A stretch of 64,000 nt of DNA from Maribacter antarcticus DSM 21422 (GTDB taxonomy: Bacteria; Bacteroidota; Bacteroidia; Flavobacteriales; Flavobacteriaceae), in NCBI RefSeq assembly GCF_000621125.1, contig NZ_JHZC01000018.1, positions 37,337-101,336 of the forward strand, written 5' to 3'. Numbering within the stretch: the stretch's first letter is position 1; every line of letters begins with the position of its first letter. A model generated the notes under the pieces. It had not been told where the DNA came from, searched no databases, and was given only the letters and a program-made list of their open reading frames with translations. Positions 29,049-39,964 of the stretch are shown here, in pieces. The translations under genes were made by a program, and so were the position numbers.

Positions 29049-31661
29049 TTACAAATATCCCTTCGCTTGCTCCAAAGCCTCCCCTATTCCAGCTGGGTTC
29101 TTACCTCCAGCCGTAGCAAAAAATGGCTGACCACCTCCACTGCCTTGAATATGTTTACCAAGTTCGCGCACAATGGCCCCTGCGTTCAAACTTTTGGAAA
29201 TTACCAATTCCTTAGAAATATAACAAGATAAAAGTGCCTTACCGTTTTGTTCGGTTCCGAAAAGTAGAAACAAATTATTCTGGTTCTTTCCCATTTCAAA
29301 AGAAAGGTCCTTAAGACCAGCAGCATCCAAATCTATCTGCTTTGCCAAAAATTGCACACCGTTTACTTCTTGGAGTTCATGAGCCATATCCCCTTTTAAG
29401 TTTTTTGCCTTTTCCTTTAATAGCTGCGCTACTTGCTTCTTTAATTCTGCGTTTTCTTGCTGAAGACTAGATACGGCTTTTATAGGGTCTTGGGCGTTCC
29501 CCAATACCTCCTTGATATCCTCTAAAGATTGGTTGCTATCGAAAAAGTATTCCTTTACGACATCACTTGTAATGGCTTCAATCCTGCGGATTCCAGCAGC
29601 AACGGCGCCTTCCGATTTCAATTTAAAATGCCAAATATCTCCCGTATTTTTCACATGTGTACCACCGCATAGTTCTACCGATTTTCCAAACTTTATTGTG
29701 CGCACGGTATCCCCATATTTTTCTCCGAACAATGCCATAGCTCCAGATACCAATGCTTCTTCCATGGGTATATTACGCTTTTCTTCTAAGGCTATTTGCC
29801 CTTCTATACGTGCGTTTACAAAACCCTCAACTTGTTCCAGCTCGTCATCTGTCATTTTGGAAAAGTGGGAAAAATCGAACCGTAGCGATTTGGGATGCAC
29901 GGAGGAACCCTTTTGTTCTACATGCTTTCCCAATACTTCGCGCAGAGCTTGGTGTAATAAATGCGTTGCCGTGTGGTTGGCCTCTGTAAGCTGTCTGTGT
30001 TTGGCATCTACCACGGCCTTAAAAGTGCTCTCCAGTTTTTTAGGAAGGTTCTTAGTGAAATGTAAGATTTCGTTATTTTCTTTTTTCGTGTCGATAATGT
30101 ATACCACATCGCCATCTGTAGATTCCAAATAGCCTTTGTCCCCTGTTTGACCTCCTCCTTCAGCATAAAATGGAGTAAAATTAAACACCAATTGATACTG
30201 TACGCCCTCTTTCTTGGATGTAATTTTTCTATATTTTAAAATTTTCACATCGGTCTGTAACGTATCATATCCTATAAATTCCTGTGCGTTATCATAGGCC
30301 AACACTTCCCAATCCTGCTTGGACATCTCAGACGCCGATTTGGAACGTTTTTTCTGCACTTGCATGGCCGCATCAAATCCGGCTTCATCCAAGGTATATC
30401 CTTTTTCACTTAGGATGAGTGCAGTTAAATCGATAGGAAACCCAAAGGTATCGTACAACTCAAAAGCCTTACCTCCGTCTATGGTATTGGTCTTGGCGTT
30501 GGAAATTATGACATCCAGCAGCACCAAACCTTGATCTAGAGTTTTTAAGAAGGAATGTTCCTCCTCCTTAATAACATTCTGTATCAGCTGCTTCTGTTCC
30601 TTTAATTCAGGGAATGCATCTCCCATACTTTGGGTAAGCACATTTACCAAAAGGTACATAAAAGGCTCCTTTGTATCTAAAAAAGTAAACCCATAACGAA
30701 CGGCACGCCTTAAAATCCTGCGGATTACATACCCTGCTCCCGTATTACTGGGCAACTGTCCATCTGCAATGGAAAACGCCACTGCCCTAATATGATCGGC
30801 AATTACACGTATAGCAATATCAACTTCTTCATCCTTTCCATAATTGGCATTAGCAATAGTTTCTATTTCACGTATCAGAGGTATAAACACATCCGTATCG
30901 TAATTTGATTTAACGTTCTGCATGACCATACACAACCTCTCAAAACCCATTCCCGTATCTACGTGCTTCGCAGGCAAAGGCTCTAAACTACCATCTGCTT
31001 TGCGATTATACTGCATAAAAACTAAGTTCCAAATCTCTACTACTAAAGGATGGTCAGCATTTACTAAACTTGCACCCGACACCTTTTCTTTTTCTTCCTT
31101 TGAACGTATATCCACGTGGATTTCCGAACAGGGACCACACGGGCCTTGGTCTCCCATTTCCCAAAAATTATCATTTTTATTACCTAAAATAATTCGATCT
31201 TCCGGCACAATCTTACGCCATAGCTCATAAGCTTCATTATCTTTCCCTAGCTTATCAGCGTCATCACTTCCTTCAAAAACAGAAACATATAGACTCTCTT
31301 TGTCAATCTTTAAAACATCGGTCAACAATTCCCATGCCCAAGTAATGGCCTCTTCTTTAAAGTAATCTCCAAAGCTCCAGTTACCCAACATCTCGAACAT
31401 CGTATGGTGGTAGGTGTCCTTCCCTACCTCTTCCAAATCATTATGTTTACCGCTTACCCTAAGGCATTTTTGCGAATCCGATACCCTTGTTGCCTTAGGT
31501 TCAGAGATTCCTAAAAAATACTCCTTAAACTGATTCATACCTGCGTTTGTAAAAAGCAAGGTGGGGTCATTTTTAATAACCATGGGGGCTGAAGGCACGA
31601 TTTTGTGCTTTTTGCCTTCAAAAAATTGTAAAAATTGCTTTCGTATATCCTTGGAATTCAT
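29049..31661 (-). CDS. alaS: Alanyl-tRNA synthetase
   Basis: 870 residues, full length. Class II catalytic domain (about 1-250: [30 protein letters not shown]), tRNA recognition, the editing domain with the zinc ligands [11 protein letters not shown] (about 565) and [12 protein letters not shown] (about 665), and the DHHA1 C-Ala domain ending [14 protein letters not shown]. Cytoplasmic translation enzyme. It is divergent from the M23 peptidase gene. Confidence 0.98.
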   Translation of the reverse strand: MNSKDIRKQFLQFFEGKKHKIVPSAPMVIKNDPTLLFTNAGMNQFKEYFLGISEPKATRVSDSQKCLRVSGKHNDLEEVGKDTYHHTMFEMLGNWSFGDYFKEEAITWAWELLTDVLKIDKESLYVSVFEGSDDADKLGKDNEAYELWRKIVPEDRIILGNKNDNFWEMGDQGPCGPCSEIHVDIRSKEEKEKVSGASLVNADHPLVVEIWNLVFMQYNRKADGSLEPLPAKHVDTGMGFERLCMVMQNVKSNYDTDVFIPLIREIETIANANYGKDEEVDIAIRVIADHIRAVAFSIADGQLPSNTGAGYVIRRILRRAVRYGFTFLDTKEPFMYLLVNVLTQSMGDAFPELKEQKQLIQNVIKEEEHSFLKTLDQGLVLLDVIISNAKTNTIDGGKAFELYDTFGFPIDLTALILSEKGYTLDEAGFDAAMQVQKKRSKSASEMSKQDWEVLAYDNAQEFIGYDTLQTDVKILKYRKITSKKEGVQYQLVFNFTPFYAEGGGQTGDKGYLESTDGDVVYIIDTKKENNEILHFTKNLPKKLESTFKAVVDAKHRQLTEANHTATHLLHQALREVLGKHVEQKGSSVHPKSLRFDFSHFSKMTDDELEQVEGFVNARIEGQIALEEKRNIPMEEALVSGAMALFGEKYGDTVRTIKFGKSVELCGGTHVKNTGDIWHFKLKSEGAVAAGIRRIEAITSDVVKEYFFDSNQSLEDIKEVLGNAQDPIKAVSSLQQENAELKKQVAQLLKEKAKNLKGDMAHELQEVNGVQFLAKQIDLDAAGLKDLSFEMGKNQNNLFLLFGTEQNGKALLSCYISKELVISKSLNAGAIVRELGKHIQGSGGGQPFFATAGGKNPAGIGEALEQAKGYL

Positions 31662-31765
31662 CTAAAATGCTAAGCTTTTACAAATTTTAACTGTTTGTAG
31701 AAAACAATTTTTATATTTGTTTGTTATGTTAAAAATACACCACAAAAATAGTATAAAATCTATTC

Positions 31766-32743
31766 ATGTCTAAGGTAAAATACTATTACGACCCAGACAC
31801 GCTATCGTATAGAAAGATAGAACCGGAAAAATCTAGACGCTACCGCAATATTGTCTTTTTCTTTTTGGGAGCATTTCTCTTAGGTTTCCTTATGTTGATT
31901 TTACTTTTAAACACCAACTTAATCAACACCCCAAGGGAACTTTCCTTGGCTCGAGAAGGGAAAAATTACGAACTTCAATTTGAGCTTCTGAATAAAAAAA
32001 TGGAACAAATTGAAGATGTTCTGGTAAATATAGAAGACCGAGACAACAACATATACCGGCTCTATTTTGAAGCTAATCCTATTCCTGAAGAACAAAGACG
32101 TGCAGGTTTTGGTGGCATTAACCGTTACAAATCACTGGAGGGTTTCAATAATTCCGATATGGTCATCGCCACCACCCAACGGTTGGATATTATTAAGAAA
32201 CAAATGGCCATACAATCCAAATCCTTGGATGAAATTACCAAGTTGGCAGAGGAAAAAGAAAAGCTTTTAGTGGCTATTCCGGCCATACAACCTATAAATA
32301 ACGAGGATTTGAAACGAATGGCATCTGGGTACGGGTGGCGTTCAGACCCTTTTACAAAGGCAAGGAAAATGCATTATGGAATGGATTTTACCGCACCAAG
32401 AGGAACACCGATTTACGCAACAGGAGATGGCAAAATAATCAGAGCTGATAATAATTCATCTGGATATGGAAAACACATCCGAATTGATCACGGCTACGGA
32501 TATTTAAGCCTCTACGCGCATCTTAGCCAATACAACGTTAAGAAGGGTAAAAAGGTAAAAAGAGGGGATTTAATCGGTTTTGTCGGTAGTACAGGACGTT
32601 CAGAAGCGCCTCATTTACACTATGAGGTATGGAAAGATAAAGACCGTATAAACCCTTTAAATTTTTACTATGGTAGTTTATCCCCAAAAGAATTTGAGAA
32701 TATGTTGAAATACGCAAACCAAGAAAACCAATCCCTGGACTAA
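31766..32743 (+). CDS. M23-family metallopeptidase (membrane-anchored)
   Basis: 325 residues. One transmembrane helix (about 28-50, VFFFLGAFLLGFLMLILLL), a coiled-coil periplasmic linker (about 60-175), then the M23/LytM domain with zinc motifs HYGMDF (about 212) and HLHYEVW (about 290). All expected zinc and catalytic His/Asp residues are present, so it is probably an active endopeptidase cutting peptidoglycan cross-links. Its stop codon shares a base with the ATG of the next gene (TAATG). Confidence 0.95.
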   Translation: MSKVKYYYDPDTLSYRKIEPEKSRRYRNIVFFFLGAFLLGFLMLILLLNTNLINTPRELSLAREGKNYELQFELLNKKMEQIEDVLVNIEDRDNNIYRLYFEANPIPEEQRRAGFGGINRYKSLEGFNNSDMVIATTQRLDIIKKQMAIQSKSLDEITKLAEEKEKLLVAIPAIQPINNEDLKRMASGYGWRSDPFTKARKMHYGMDFTAPRGTPIYATGDGKIIRADNNSSGYGKHIRIDHGYGYLSLYAHLSQYNVKKGKKVKRGDLIGFVGSTGRSEAPHLHYEVWKDKDRINPLNFYYGSLSPKEFENMLKYANQENQSLD

Positions 32744-33072
32744 TGCAAATAGATCTCCCAGAAAAAAGATATTATGGCATTGGGGAAGTTGCTCGTGCCT
32801 TTGATGTAAATACCAGCCTTATACGCTTTTGGGAAAAGGAATTTGATGTATTACAACCCAAAAAAAATGCGAAGGGAAACCGAAAGTTCACCCCGCAGGA
32901 TATAAAAAATCTCCAACTTATCTATCATTTGGTAAAAGAACGTGGCTTTACGTTGGATGGCGCAAAGACACACTTAAAGGAGGAAAAACAAAAAACATTA
33001 TCCAACTTTGATATCATACAGAAATTGGAAGGTGTAAAGGCGGAACTTATTAAAATCAAGAATCAACTATAG
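32743..33072 (+). CDS. MerR-family transcriptional regulator
   Basis: 109 residues. The winged helix-turn-helix reads YYGIGEVARAFDVNTSLIRF then WEKEFDVLQPKKNAKGNRKF and the Q/K-rich helix YTPQDIKNL-like region, followed by a coiled coil. No C-terminal ligand domain is present. It is coupled to the M23 peptidase gene, a pairing common in flavobacteria. Confidence 0.92.
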   Translation: MQIDLPEKRYYGIGEVARAFDVNTSLIRFWEKEFDVLQPKKNAKGNRKFTPQDIKNLQLIYHLVKERGFTLDGAKTHLKEEKQKTLSNFDIIQKLEGVKAELIKIKNQL

Positions 33073-33122
33073 CTACGGAAACATATTTTTATATATTAGA
33101 ACAAGCTAAAACTTAACAAATC

Positions 33123-33722
33123 ATGAAAAAAGGAATTATTGCATTAATCGTACTGGGCGTTATTGCTTTTGGACTATACCAATCTAGTGTTGGGTTCAAC
33201 AATACCGCAATTGCGTTGAAAGAAACTTCTACCAAAACATGGGCGAACGTAGAAAGTTCCTACCAACGAAGAAACGACCTTATTGGCAATTTGGTAAAAA
33301 CCGTACAAGGCGCAGCAGATTTTGAAAGAGGAACACTAACCGATGTCATAGAAGCCCGTGCAAAAGCAACATCCGTAAGCATAGACCCTACGAACATAAC
33401 ACCGGAACAGCTGGCACAGTTCAATCAAGCTCAAAGCGGCTTAAGTGGAGCTTTGAGTAAACTTTTAGTTACCGTAGAGCGCTATCCAGACTTAAAAGCC
33501 AATCAGAATTTCCTAGAACTACAATCACAGTTGGAAGGCACAGAAAATAGAATCAACGTAGCACGTGACCGCTTTAATGCCACGGTAGAACCCTACAATT
33601 TTCATATCAAAAAATTCCCGAATTCCGTTTTGGCTGGTATCTTCAATTTCGATGAATTAGCTTATTTTAAATCTGAAGCCGGTTCGGAACAGGCACCTGA
33701 TGTTAATTTTGATTTTGAATAA
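33123..33722 (+). CDS. LemA-family protein
   Basis: 199 residues. One N-terminal transmembrane helix (ALIVLGVIAFGLY), then the LemA helical domain with VESSYQRRNDLIGNLVKTVQ and VEPYNFHIKKFPNSVLAG. LemA proteins are membrane-anchored and cytoplasm- or periplasm-facing with unknown biochemical role. It leads a three-gene set with two TPM-domain proteins, a standard association. Confidence 0.96.
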   Translation: MKKGIIALIVLGVIAFGLYQSSVGFNNTAIALKETSTKTWANVESSYQRRNDLIGNLVKTVQGAADFERGTLTDVIEARAKATSVSIDPTNITPEQLAQFNQAQSGLSGALSKLLVTVERYPDLKANQNFLELQSQLEGTENRINVARDRFNATVEPYNFHIKKFPNSVLAGIFNFDELAYFKSEAGSEQAPDVNFDFE

Positions 33723-33728
33723 AACCCT

Positions 33729-34166
33729 ATGTCCAGAGTGGAAGATTTTTTAAGTGTTATGGACGAACAGGAAATCGTGGAAGCGATTCTGAAAGCCGAA
33801 ACCAACACATCCGGAGAAATTAGGGTCCATATAGAATCCCATACTAAACTGGACCATTATAAGCGAGCTAAGGAAGTATTTCACCTCCTTAAAATGGACA
33901 ATACTAAGCAAGAGAATGGTGTGCTTTTATATGTTGCTGTAAACGATCGAAAATTCTCTATTTGTGGCGATAAGGGCATAGACAATGTGGTTCCCGAAGA
34001 TTTTTGGGATACCACCAAAGATATCATTCAGTCCCACTTTAAAAAAGGAAAGTTTAAAGACGGTATTTTAGAAGGAGTGCTAAAAGCAGGTAACGAATTG
34101 GAAAAGCACTTTCCTTGGAAACATGGAGACACTAACGAATTAAGCAATGAGGTATCTAAAGGCTAG
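33729..34166 (+). CDS. TPM-domain (TLP18.3/Psb32/MOLO-1) protein, soluble type
   Basis: 145 residues without signal peptide. TPM fold signatures: EAILKAETNTSGEIRVHIES, KQENGVLLYVAVNDRKFSI, GDKGIDNVVPEDFWD. It lies 6 bases after lemA and overlaps the next gene by 20 bases. It probably acts with LemA at the membrane. Confidence 0.93.
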   Translation: MSRVEDFLSVMDEQEIVEAILKAETNTSGEIRVHIESHTKLDHYKRAKEVFHLLKMDNTKQENGVLLYVAVNDRKFSICGDKGIDNVVPEDFWDTTKDIIQSHFKKGKFKDGILEGVLKAGNELEKHFPWKHGDTNELSNEVSKG

Positions 34167-34953
34167 TCTTAGCTTTTTACTGTTAATGTACTTTCTCCCT
34201 AGTTGGGGACAGTTTAAAATACCCGAAAAACCAGAAATAGAAACCAGTGTTTATGACTATATAAATCTGCTATCGGTTGTTCAAAAAAATGCTCTAGAAC
34301 AAAAGCTAATACGCTACTCAGACAGTACTTCTACACAAATTGTAGTCGCCATCATTGCTAGTACAGAAGGTGAAAACATCACGTATCTTGGTGCACAATG
34401 GGGTCAAAAATGGGGTATTGGCCAAGCAGGAAAAGATAATGGAGTCTTGCTAATACTGGCAAGGAACGATAGAAAAATAGCAATTAATACGGGGTACGGG
34501 GTAGAAGGGAATCTTACAGATGCCATGTCGCGACGCATCATAGAAACCGTTATCGTACCCAAATTTAAAACGGGTGATTATTATGGCGGATTGAATAACG
34601 GAGCCGACATGATTTTTAAGGTATTAAATGGTGAGTTTACAGAAGACCGTAGTGCTAAAAAAGAGGAGGGATTTCCGTTAAGATCCTTGTTCCCTTTTAT
34701 TGTCTTCTTTATTATCCTGATAATACTTTCCAAGCGCAACAAGGGTGGTGGTAACGGCAACGGAGGTCGAAAGAACAAAGGATTGAATCTATTGGATATT
34801 ATTATCCTAAGCAGTATGGGACGCAGCGGAGGAACCGGAGGTTTTGGAAGTGGCGGAGGATTTGGTGGTGGCGGAAGCTCTGGCGGCGGTGGATTTGGTG
34901 GTGGCTTCGGCGGAGGCGGGTTTGGCGGAGGAGGTGCATCCGGCGGATGGTAA
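34147..34953 (+). CDS. TPM-domain membrane protein with glycine-rich tail
   Basis: 268 residues: signal peptide (SLSFLLLMYFLPSWG), TPM domain (about 30-160, NGVLLILARNDRKIAINTGY, GVEGNLTDAMSRRIIE), one transmembrane helix (FIVFFIILIILS, about 180-192) and a C-terminal Gly/Ser/Phe-rich tail of about 50 residues ending GGW. The glycine tail is typical of YgcG-like members. Third gene of the lemA set. Confidence 0.95.
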   Translation: MRYLKASLSFLLLMYFLPSWGQFKIPEKPEIETSVYDYINLLSVVQKNALEQKLIRYSDSTSTQIVVAIIASTEGENITYLGAQWGQKWGIGQAGKDNGVLLILARNDRKIAINTGYGVEGNLTDAMSRRIIETVIVPKFKTGDYYGGLNNGADMIFKVLNGEFTEDRSAKKEEGFPLRSLFPFIVFFIILIILSKRNKGGGNGNGGRKNKGLNLLDIIILSSMGRSGGTGGFGSGGGFGGGGSSGGGGFGGGFGGGGFGGGGASGGW

Positions 34954-35129
34954 CTCAAATAGAAGAAGTTCAGGTATCAAATACAAACACAAAAATCACA
35001 TTCAAACAGAATAACCAATAGTTTATTTGTAGTTATCTCATTTTGTTTATCATAACAACTACGAACTAACAAAACTTAAAATAAAAGACGCCTAATCCTT
35101 CGGGGTCTAACCATCATGCCTTAGGCCAC

Positions 35130-36434
35130 TTACTTCTTCCGCATAAATACAGTAATAGGAACTCCAGTAAAATCAAATTCCTCCCTAATCTTATTTTCTA
35201 GATAGCGTTTGTAAGGCTCTTTCACATACTGTGGCAGGTTGCAGAAAAAAGCAAACTGGGGGTACGGTGTTGGCAATTGCGTACAAAACTTAATCTTCAC
35301 ATATTTACCTTTGTATGCCGGCGGTGGATAGGCCTCGATTAGCGGAAGCATAACATCATTAAACTTACGGGTTATAATTTTTTTGCTTCTATTCTTATGG
35401 ACATCTACAGCCGTTTCAATAGCCTTAAAAATTCGTTGCTTCGTTAAGACCGAAACAAATAATATGGGAACATCTACAAAAGGTGATATTGCTTGCTTTA
35501 TTCTTTCCGTATATTGCTTTATAGTATTGGTCTCCTTATCCTCAACCAAATCCCACTTGTTTACAAGGATTACAATACCCTTGTGATTGCGTTGCGCTAA
35601 CCAAAAAATATTTTCTACCTGACCATCAAAACCTCGGGTAGCGTCCAACAACAACAAACAAACATCACAATGCTCTATGGCACGTACAGAGCGCATAACG
35701 GAATAAAACTCTAGGTCTTCCTTTACTTTAGCTTTCCTTCGTATTCCTGCCGTATCTACTAGGTTAAACTCGAAACCAAACCTATTATACTTTGTATCTA
35801 TGCTATCCCTTGTGGTGCCTGCAATATCAGTTACAATATATCTATCCTCACCAATAAGCGCGTTTATAAAAGATGATTTACCTGCATTAGGCCTGCCGAC
35901 TACGGCGAATCTAGGCAGTTCCGTTTGTTCTTCTTCAACTTGAGGAAGGTCTTTCACTAAAGCATCCAAAAGCTCCCCTGTTCCGCTACCGTTTATACTA
36001 GAAAGCGTATAATACTCTCCTAATCCCAAGGCGTAAAATTCTACCGCATCTTCTTGCCGCATGGCATTATCTACCTTATTAATAGCAAGGTAAACTGGCT
36101 TGTTTACCCTTCTTAATAATTTGGCGACATCCTCGTCCATTCCAGTTACGCCGGTATTTACATCTACCATAAAAATAATGGCATCTGCCTCTGCTATAGC
36201 TAGTTCTACCTGCTTATCTATCTCCTTTTCAAAAACATCATCGCTTCCTAAAACATACCCTCCGGTATCGATAATAGAAAACTCCTTGCCGTTCCAATCG
36301 CTTTTTCCGTAATGCCTATCACGCGTAACTCCGCTAGTTGCATCCACAATAGCTTCACGACGCTGAATTAGTCTATTAAAAAATGTTGACTTACCTACAT
36401 TAGGTCTTCCTACAATAGCAACAATAGCTCCCAT
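35130..36434 (-). CDS. der: Ribosome biogenesis GTPase Der (EngA)
   Basis: 434 residues with two tandem GTPase domains: G1 motifs [12 protein letters not shown] (about 9) and [12 protein letters not shown] (about 180), G4 motifs NKVD and NKWD, and the C-terminal KH-like domain. It acts in 50S subunit assembly. It lies downstream of era on the same strand with a 75-base gap. Confidence 0.98.
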   Translation of the reverse strand: MGAIVAIVGRPNVGKSTFFNRLIQRREAIVDATSGVTRDRHYGKSDWNGKEFSIIDTGGYVLGSDDVFEKEIDKQVELAIAEADAIIFMVDVNTGVTGMDEDVAKLLRRVNKPVYLAINKVDNAMRQEDAVEFYALGLGEYYTLSSINGSGTGELLDALVKDLPQVEEEQTELPRFAVVGRPNAGKSSFINALIGEDRYIVTDIAGTTRDSIDTKYNRFGFEFNLVDTAGIRRKAKVKEDLEFYSVMRSVRAIEHCDVCLLLLDATRGFDGQVENIFWLAQRNHKGIVILVNKWDLVEDKETNTIKQYTERIKQAISPFVDVPILFVSVLTKQRIFKAIETAVDVHKNRSKKIITRKFNDVMLPLIEAYPPPAYKGKYVKIKFCTQLPTPYPQFAFFCNLPQYVKEPYKRYLENKIREEFDFTGVPITVFMRKK

Positions 36435-36509
36435 ACCTCTAAATTTGGCTGCAAAGGTAATATAAACAAAAGAATATGAGTAAGTTGATGAGAAATATAA
36501 AGCTGGACT

Positions 36510-37394
36510 TTACTTATTATACCCAAATCGTTTTAACTGCCTACTATCGTTTCTCCAGTTCTTGTTCACTTTAACATACAGTTCTATATGTACTTGTTTG
36601 TCAAAGAATTTTTCTAAATCTTTTCTAGATTCTACACCTACTTTTTTCAGTGCAATCCCTTTATGACCTATGATGATGCCTTTTTGAGAATCACGTTCGA
36701 CCATGATAACGGAACGGATACGTATAATTTCCTCGTCCTCAAAAAACTCTTCGGTCTCTACCTCAACAGCATAAGGAATTTCCTTCTTGTAGTATAATAA
36801 TATTTTCTCTCGAATAGTCTCGTTCACGAAAAAACGCTCTGGCTTATCCGTTAATTGGTCCTTTGGATAGTACGGTGGCGAGACGGGCAACAATTCCAAA
36901 ATACGTTCGAACACACCTTTAATATTAAAGTTTTGCAGCGCCGATATTGGATGAATTTCTACCGTGGGTAATTCCTCCTGCCAATACTGTACTTGCTCTT
37001 CCAAAAGTTCCTGGGTGGCGGTATCTACCTTGTTCAACAGTAATAAAACTGGAATTTTCGAATTCTTTATTTTATCGAAGAAGCGTTCGTCTTTTAGCGC
37101 CTTCTCCCCTATTTCAACCATATATAACAATACATCTGCATCCTCAAAAGCCGACTTCACAAAATCCATCATGGAGGCTTGCAAGTCATAGGCTGGTTTA
37201 ATAATCCCTGGGGTATCCGATAAAATCATCTGAAAATCGTCTCCGTTTACGATACCTAAAATACGGTGCCGTGTTGTCTGGGCCTTAGACGTAATTATGG
37301 ATAATTTTTCACCCACAAAAGCATTCATTAAGGTTGATTTTCCCACGTTGGGATTACCGATGATATTTACAAAACCTGCTTTATGATCTTTCAT
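36510..37394 (-). CDS. era: GTPase Era
   Basis: 294 residues: G1 GNPNVGKSTLMN, G3 DTPG, G4 NKVD, and a C-terminal KH domain with the GHKGIALKKVGVESRKDLE segment that binds the 3' end of 16S rRNA. Its start overlaps the end of the upstream symporter gene by 14 bases. It functions in 30S maturation. Confidence 0.98.
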   Translation of the reverse strand: MKDHKAGFVNIIGNPNVGKSTLMNAFVGEKLSIITSKAQTTRHRILGIVNGDDFQMILSDTPGIIKPAYDLQASMMDFVKSAFEDADVLLYMVEIGEKALKDERFFDKIKNSKIPVLLLLNKVDTATQELLEEQVQYWQEELPTVEIHPISALQNFNIKGVFERILELLPVSPPYYPKDQLTDKPERFFVNETIREKILLYYKKEIPYAVEVETEEFFEDEEIIRIRSVIMVERDSQKGIIIGHKGIALKKVGVESRKDLEKFFDKQVHIELYVKVNKNWRNDSRQLKRFGYNK

Positions 37395-38745
37395 GCTTCA
37401 CTTTTAGGAAATAGACTTTCATTGCGGCATTGACCCTTGGTGCTAGATACAACACCGCTATCATATTAGGAATAACCATGAGTGCAAATGATAAATCTAT
37501 TAAATTAATCACTAAATCTACAGATGCTACCGCTGCAAAAGTAATACTACCCACGTAAATGAAATTATAAAACTTCCCAATTTTCGCATTAGTAAGAAAA
37601 GAAAGGCATTTAGTACCGTAATACGAATAGGTAAATAAGGTAGACAAGGCAAAAGCACTCACCACAACCATTAACAAAATACTACCATAAGGAATAGAGC
37701 TTTCAAAGGCATTTAGAGTCATCGCGATTCCGTTAGTTTCAGTTTCTAAATGCGCACCGCTGATGATGATAACCACCGCTGTTAACGAGCACACTATAAT
37801 GGTATCGATAAAAGGACCTAACATGGCTACCAAACCTTCTTGAATAGGTTCCTTTGTTTTAGACTGTCCGTGGAACATAGGTGCTGTACCTATACCAGAT
37901 TCATTTGAAAAAACAGCTCGTCGTATTCCAATAATAATTAAACCCCATAAACCGCCGGCAACCATTGTCTTGACGTTAAATGCTTCGGTAAAAATTAATT
38001 TAAAAGAAGGTAGTATTTCGGATACATTGGTTAACAGGATATACACGACGGCTAATAAGTACACCAGAACCATAAATGGGACTATAGCAGTAGCCACTTT
38101 TGCTATTTTTTTTAGTCCCCCAAAAATTACAAATGATGTTATGATGGATAGCACAAAACCTATTACTAATTTCCATTGAAAATCGCCTAAAACCACAAAA
38201 GCTTCATCTGGTTTTATAACTGTCATCAAGGTTTGCGTAAACTGATTGGTGGTAAACGCAGGCAATACACCAAACAAACCAGCAATACAAAAGAAAATAG
38301 CGAGCGGTTTTGCTTTATTCCCCATCCCTTTGGTAATATAATACATGGGGCCACCTTGCAGCGCTCCTTCAGAATCTTCACCACGGAACATAATGGATAA
38401 GCTACAAGAGTAGAATTTGATACTCATCCCGATTATCGCGGTAATCCATATCCAAAAAACAACCCCTGGTCCTCCCAGATAAATAGCAATCGCAACGCCT
38501 GCAATATTCCCCATTCCCACCGTTGCGGCAACGGCAGAAGAAAGGGCTTGCAAATGGCTTACTTCACCTGGATCACTAGGGTCATCATATTTACCCGCTG
38601 TAATACGTAGCGCATGTTTAAAATAGCGATAGGGTAATAATTTAGAGTAAAAGACCAAAAACAAGCCACCACCAATAATTAAAAAAAGCATAACCCATTC
38701 TGTATAGGGCAATACGCTTGACAAGAATTCATTAATTAGTTCCAT
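37381..38745 (-). CDS. Alanine/glycine:sodium symporter (AGCS family)
   Basis: The start is placed at ATG 38745 (MELINEFLSSV); the frame extends to a TTG 18 bases upstream. The 454-residue product has about 11 helices and AGCS signatures: VAATVGMGNIAGVAIAIYLGG (abridged), GPGVVFWIWITAIIGM, GALQGGPMYYI and NESGIGTAPMFHG. It imports alanine or glycine with sodium. First gene of the AGCS-era-der group; the overlap with era implies co-translation. Confidence 0.95.
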   Translation of the reverse strand: MELINEFLSSVLPYTEWVMLFLIIGGGLFLVFYSKLLPYRYFKHALRITAGKYDDPSDPGEVSHLQALSSAVAATVGMGNIAGVAIAIYLGGPGVVFWIWITAIIGMSIKFYSCSLSIMFRGEDSEGALQGGPMYYITKGMGNKAKPLAIFFCIAGLFGVLPAFTTNQFTQTLMTVIKPDEAFVVLGDFQWKLVIGFVLSIITSFVIFGGLKKIAKVATAIVPFMVLVYLLAVVYILLTNVSEILPSFKLIFTEAFNVKTMVAGGLWGLIIIGIRRAVFSNESGIGTAPMFHGQSKTKEPIQEGLVAMLGPFIDTIIVCSLTAVVIIISGAHLETETNGIAMTLNAFESSIPYGSILLMVVVSAFALSTLFTYSYYGTKCLSFLTNAKIGKFYNFIYVGSITFAAVASVDLVINLIDLSFALMVIPNMIAVLYLAPRVNAAMKVYFLKVKHERS

Positions 38746-38826
38746 GTTCAAATTAAAAAACAAGTTAAACCTGGTAATTTAGGTATTTTTAAATGGATGA
38801 CTTTCAAAACATTTATCAAATTAAGT

Positions 38827-38858
38827 TTTGATAGTATCGAAAAAGCATTGTATCTTTG
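38827..38858 (+). promoter_or_regulatory. Promoter of tRNA-fMet
   Basis: TTTG (38827-38830), 20-base spacer, TATCTTTG (38851-38858): exact match to the Bacteroidota consensus. Transcription would start about 70 bases before the tRNA, so a leader is removed. Confidence 0.85.
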
Positions 38859-38932
38859 CAGTCCGAAAATGTTCAGTCAGCCTAATGAACTGAAGGCGTA
38901 AAAGCTAAGACGAATATTTTTGATATCCATAT

Positions 38933-39005
<73 letters not shown>

Positions 39006-39016
39006 CTAGCAAAAAG

Positions 39017-39044
39017 GCTTCCAATTTCTTGGAAGCTTTTTTTT
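39017..39044 (+). terminator. Terminator of tRNA-fMet
   Basis: GCTTCCAA (39017-39024), loop TTTC, TTGGAAGC (39029-39036), eight T. Confidence 0.9.
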
Positions 39045-39227
39045 ATTCAAGAGGTAAAACAAAGTAGAAGTTTTAAAGCCTGTCAATCAAAACTTACCAT
39101 CGCTAACCAATTCTCCTTAAAGCTTCTTAAATAGATCGATTTTGCCAATTGCCTTTTCCATTTTTAATAAGGCAACCTAGGAATTTGTGGATGCATTAGT
39201 TGGAGAATTAAACCTAGAATTCAAATA

Positions 39228-39440
39228 TCAATGGACGGCAAAGGAAGAGCCTTGGATAATAGTTATAATGGACGCTTCTGGAAATCCATTACGTATGAAA
39301 AATCTATCTGAACCCGCCTAATGGAGGTCTTGACCTATATCAAATGGTCAATGAATATATTGAGTTCTATAACACAAAAAGAAGGCGCACTAAAATCGGA
39401 AAAGTACCACCAGATTAACTTTATGGTGCTAACAAAATAG
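39228..39440 (+). pseudogene. IS3-family transposase (OrfB) C-terminal remnant
   Basis: SMDGKGRALDNSYNGRFWKS in one frame, then after a frameshift near 39308 LNPPNGGLDLYQMVNEYIEF and YNTKRRRTKIGKVPPD, then TAA and LYG. This is the end of an rve-type integrase core including the last catalytic Glu region (here Gly replaces Glu in NGRFW). It lies about 220 bases downstream of the tRNA. The stretch 39045-39227 between them shows nothing recognisable. Confidence 0.85.
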
Positions 39441-39590
39441 CATCATAATAAACTAAATAATACCTTTTAAACTGTCCTACAAATTGGGAGTATTGTAGTT
39501 CGTACGATACCAATCACTGGTCAACTCCCATACGCTAAACTTCTTTTTTTATAGTTGTATCCTAATCTTAAAAAATCTCGTTGATTTTAA

Positions 39591-39622
39591 AGAATGGCAC
39601 GGTGATAACACCGTGCCATTCT
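39591..39622. other. Long perfect inverted repeat
   Basis: AGAATGGCACGGTG, loop ATAA, CACCGTGCCATTCT: 14 perfect pairs. It has no T-run on the + strand and only a mixed A/T flank on the other. It may be a factor-assisted terminator of a lost gene or part of a mobile element end; it lies between the IS3 and IS5 remnants. Confidence 0.5.
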
Positions 39623-39682
39623 CAATTAATAAAACTAGCTTAACAATTTACTGTCATTAGTACTATAGGATTTTCTTCCTTC

Positions 39683-39964
39683 TCATATTTTAATCTTATA
39701 ATTAGATTTAAAACTATCATTTGCCGCTAACTTTAAAATTCCTTCTTTTAGTTTAATATTTTGATTAGTGCTATTAACATCTGGCAGACCATACCAGGTT
39801 TGTGATACACTCATCTTTAAAAGAAGTAAGCCACTATAACTAGGTTTACCTGTGATGCTTTTTCCTTTAGTGTAGTGGGTTTTTAAAACAGTTATTACGG
39901 GATGCCAATCTAAAAGGGTACTCATTTGTGTAAAAAAGGTGTGCTTTATCTTGCGAGAACGCAT
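39683..39964 (-). pseudogene. IS5-family transposase N-terminal fragment joined to foreign tail
   Basis: The first 60 residues (KIKHTFFTQMSTLLDWHPVI, HYTKGKSITGKPSYSGLLLL, KMSVSQTWYGLPDV) match the start of IS5-type transposases. After LPDV the family sequence stops abruptly and the frame continues with 30 unrelated residues ending FKSNYKIKI. The catalytic domain is absent. The junction is probably a deletion or recombination scar. Confidence 0.8.

Noticed and set aside
29512..30132. 206-codon + strand frame inside alaS
   Set aside because: It is antisense to a certain alaS domain, with no family resemblance or initiation context.
34581..34958. Proline-rich 125-codon frame on the - strand
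   Set aside because: It is the antisense of the glycine-rich tail of the TPM protein; GGN codons read as NCC give the proline pattern.
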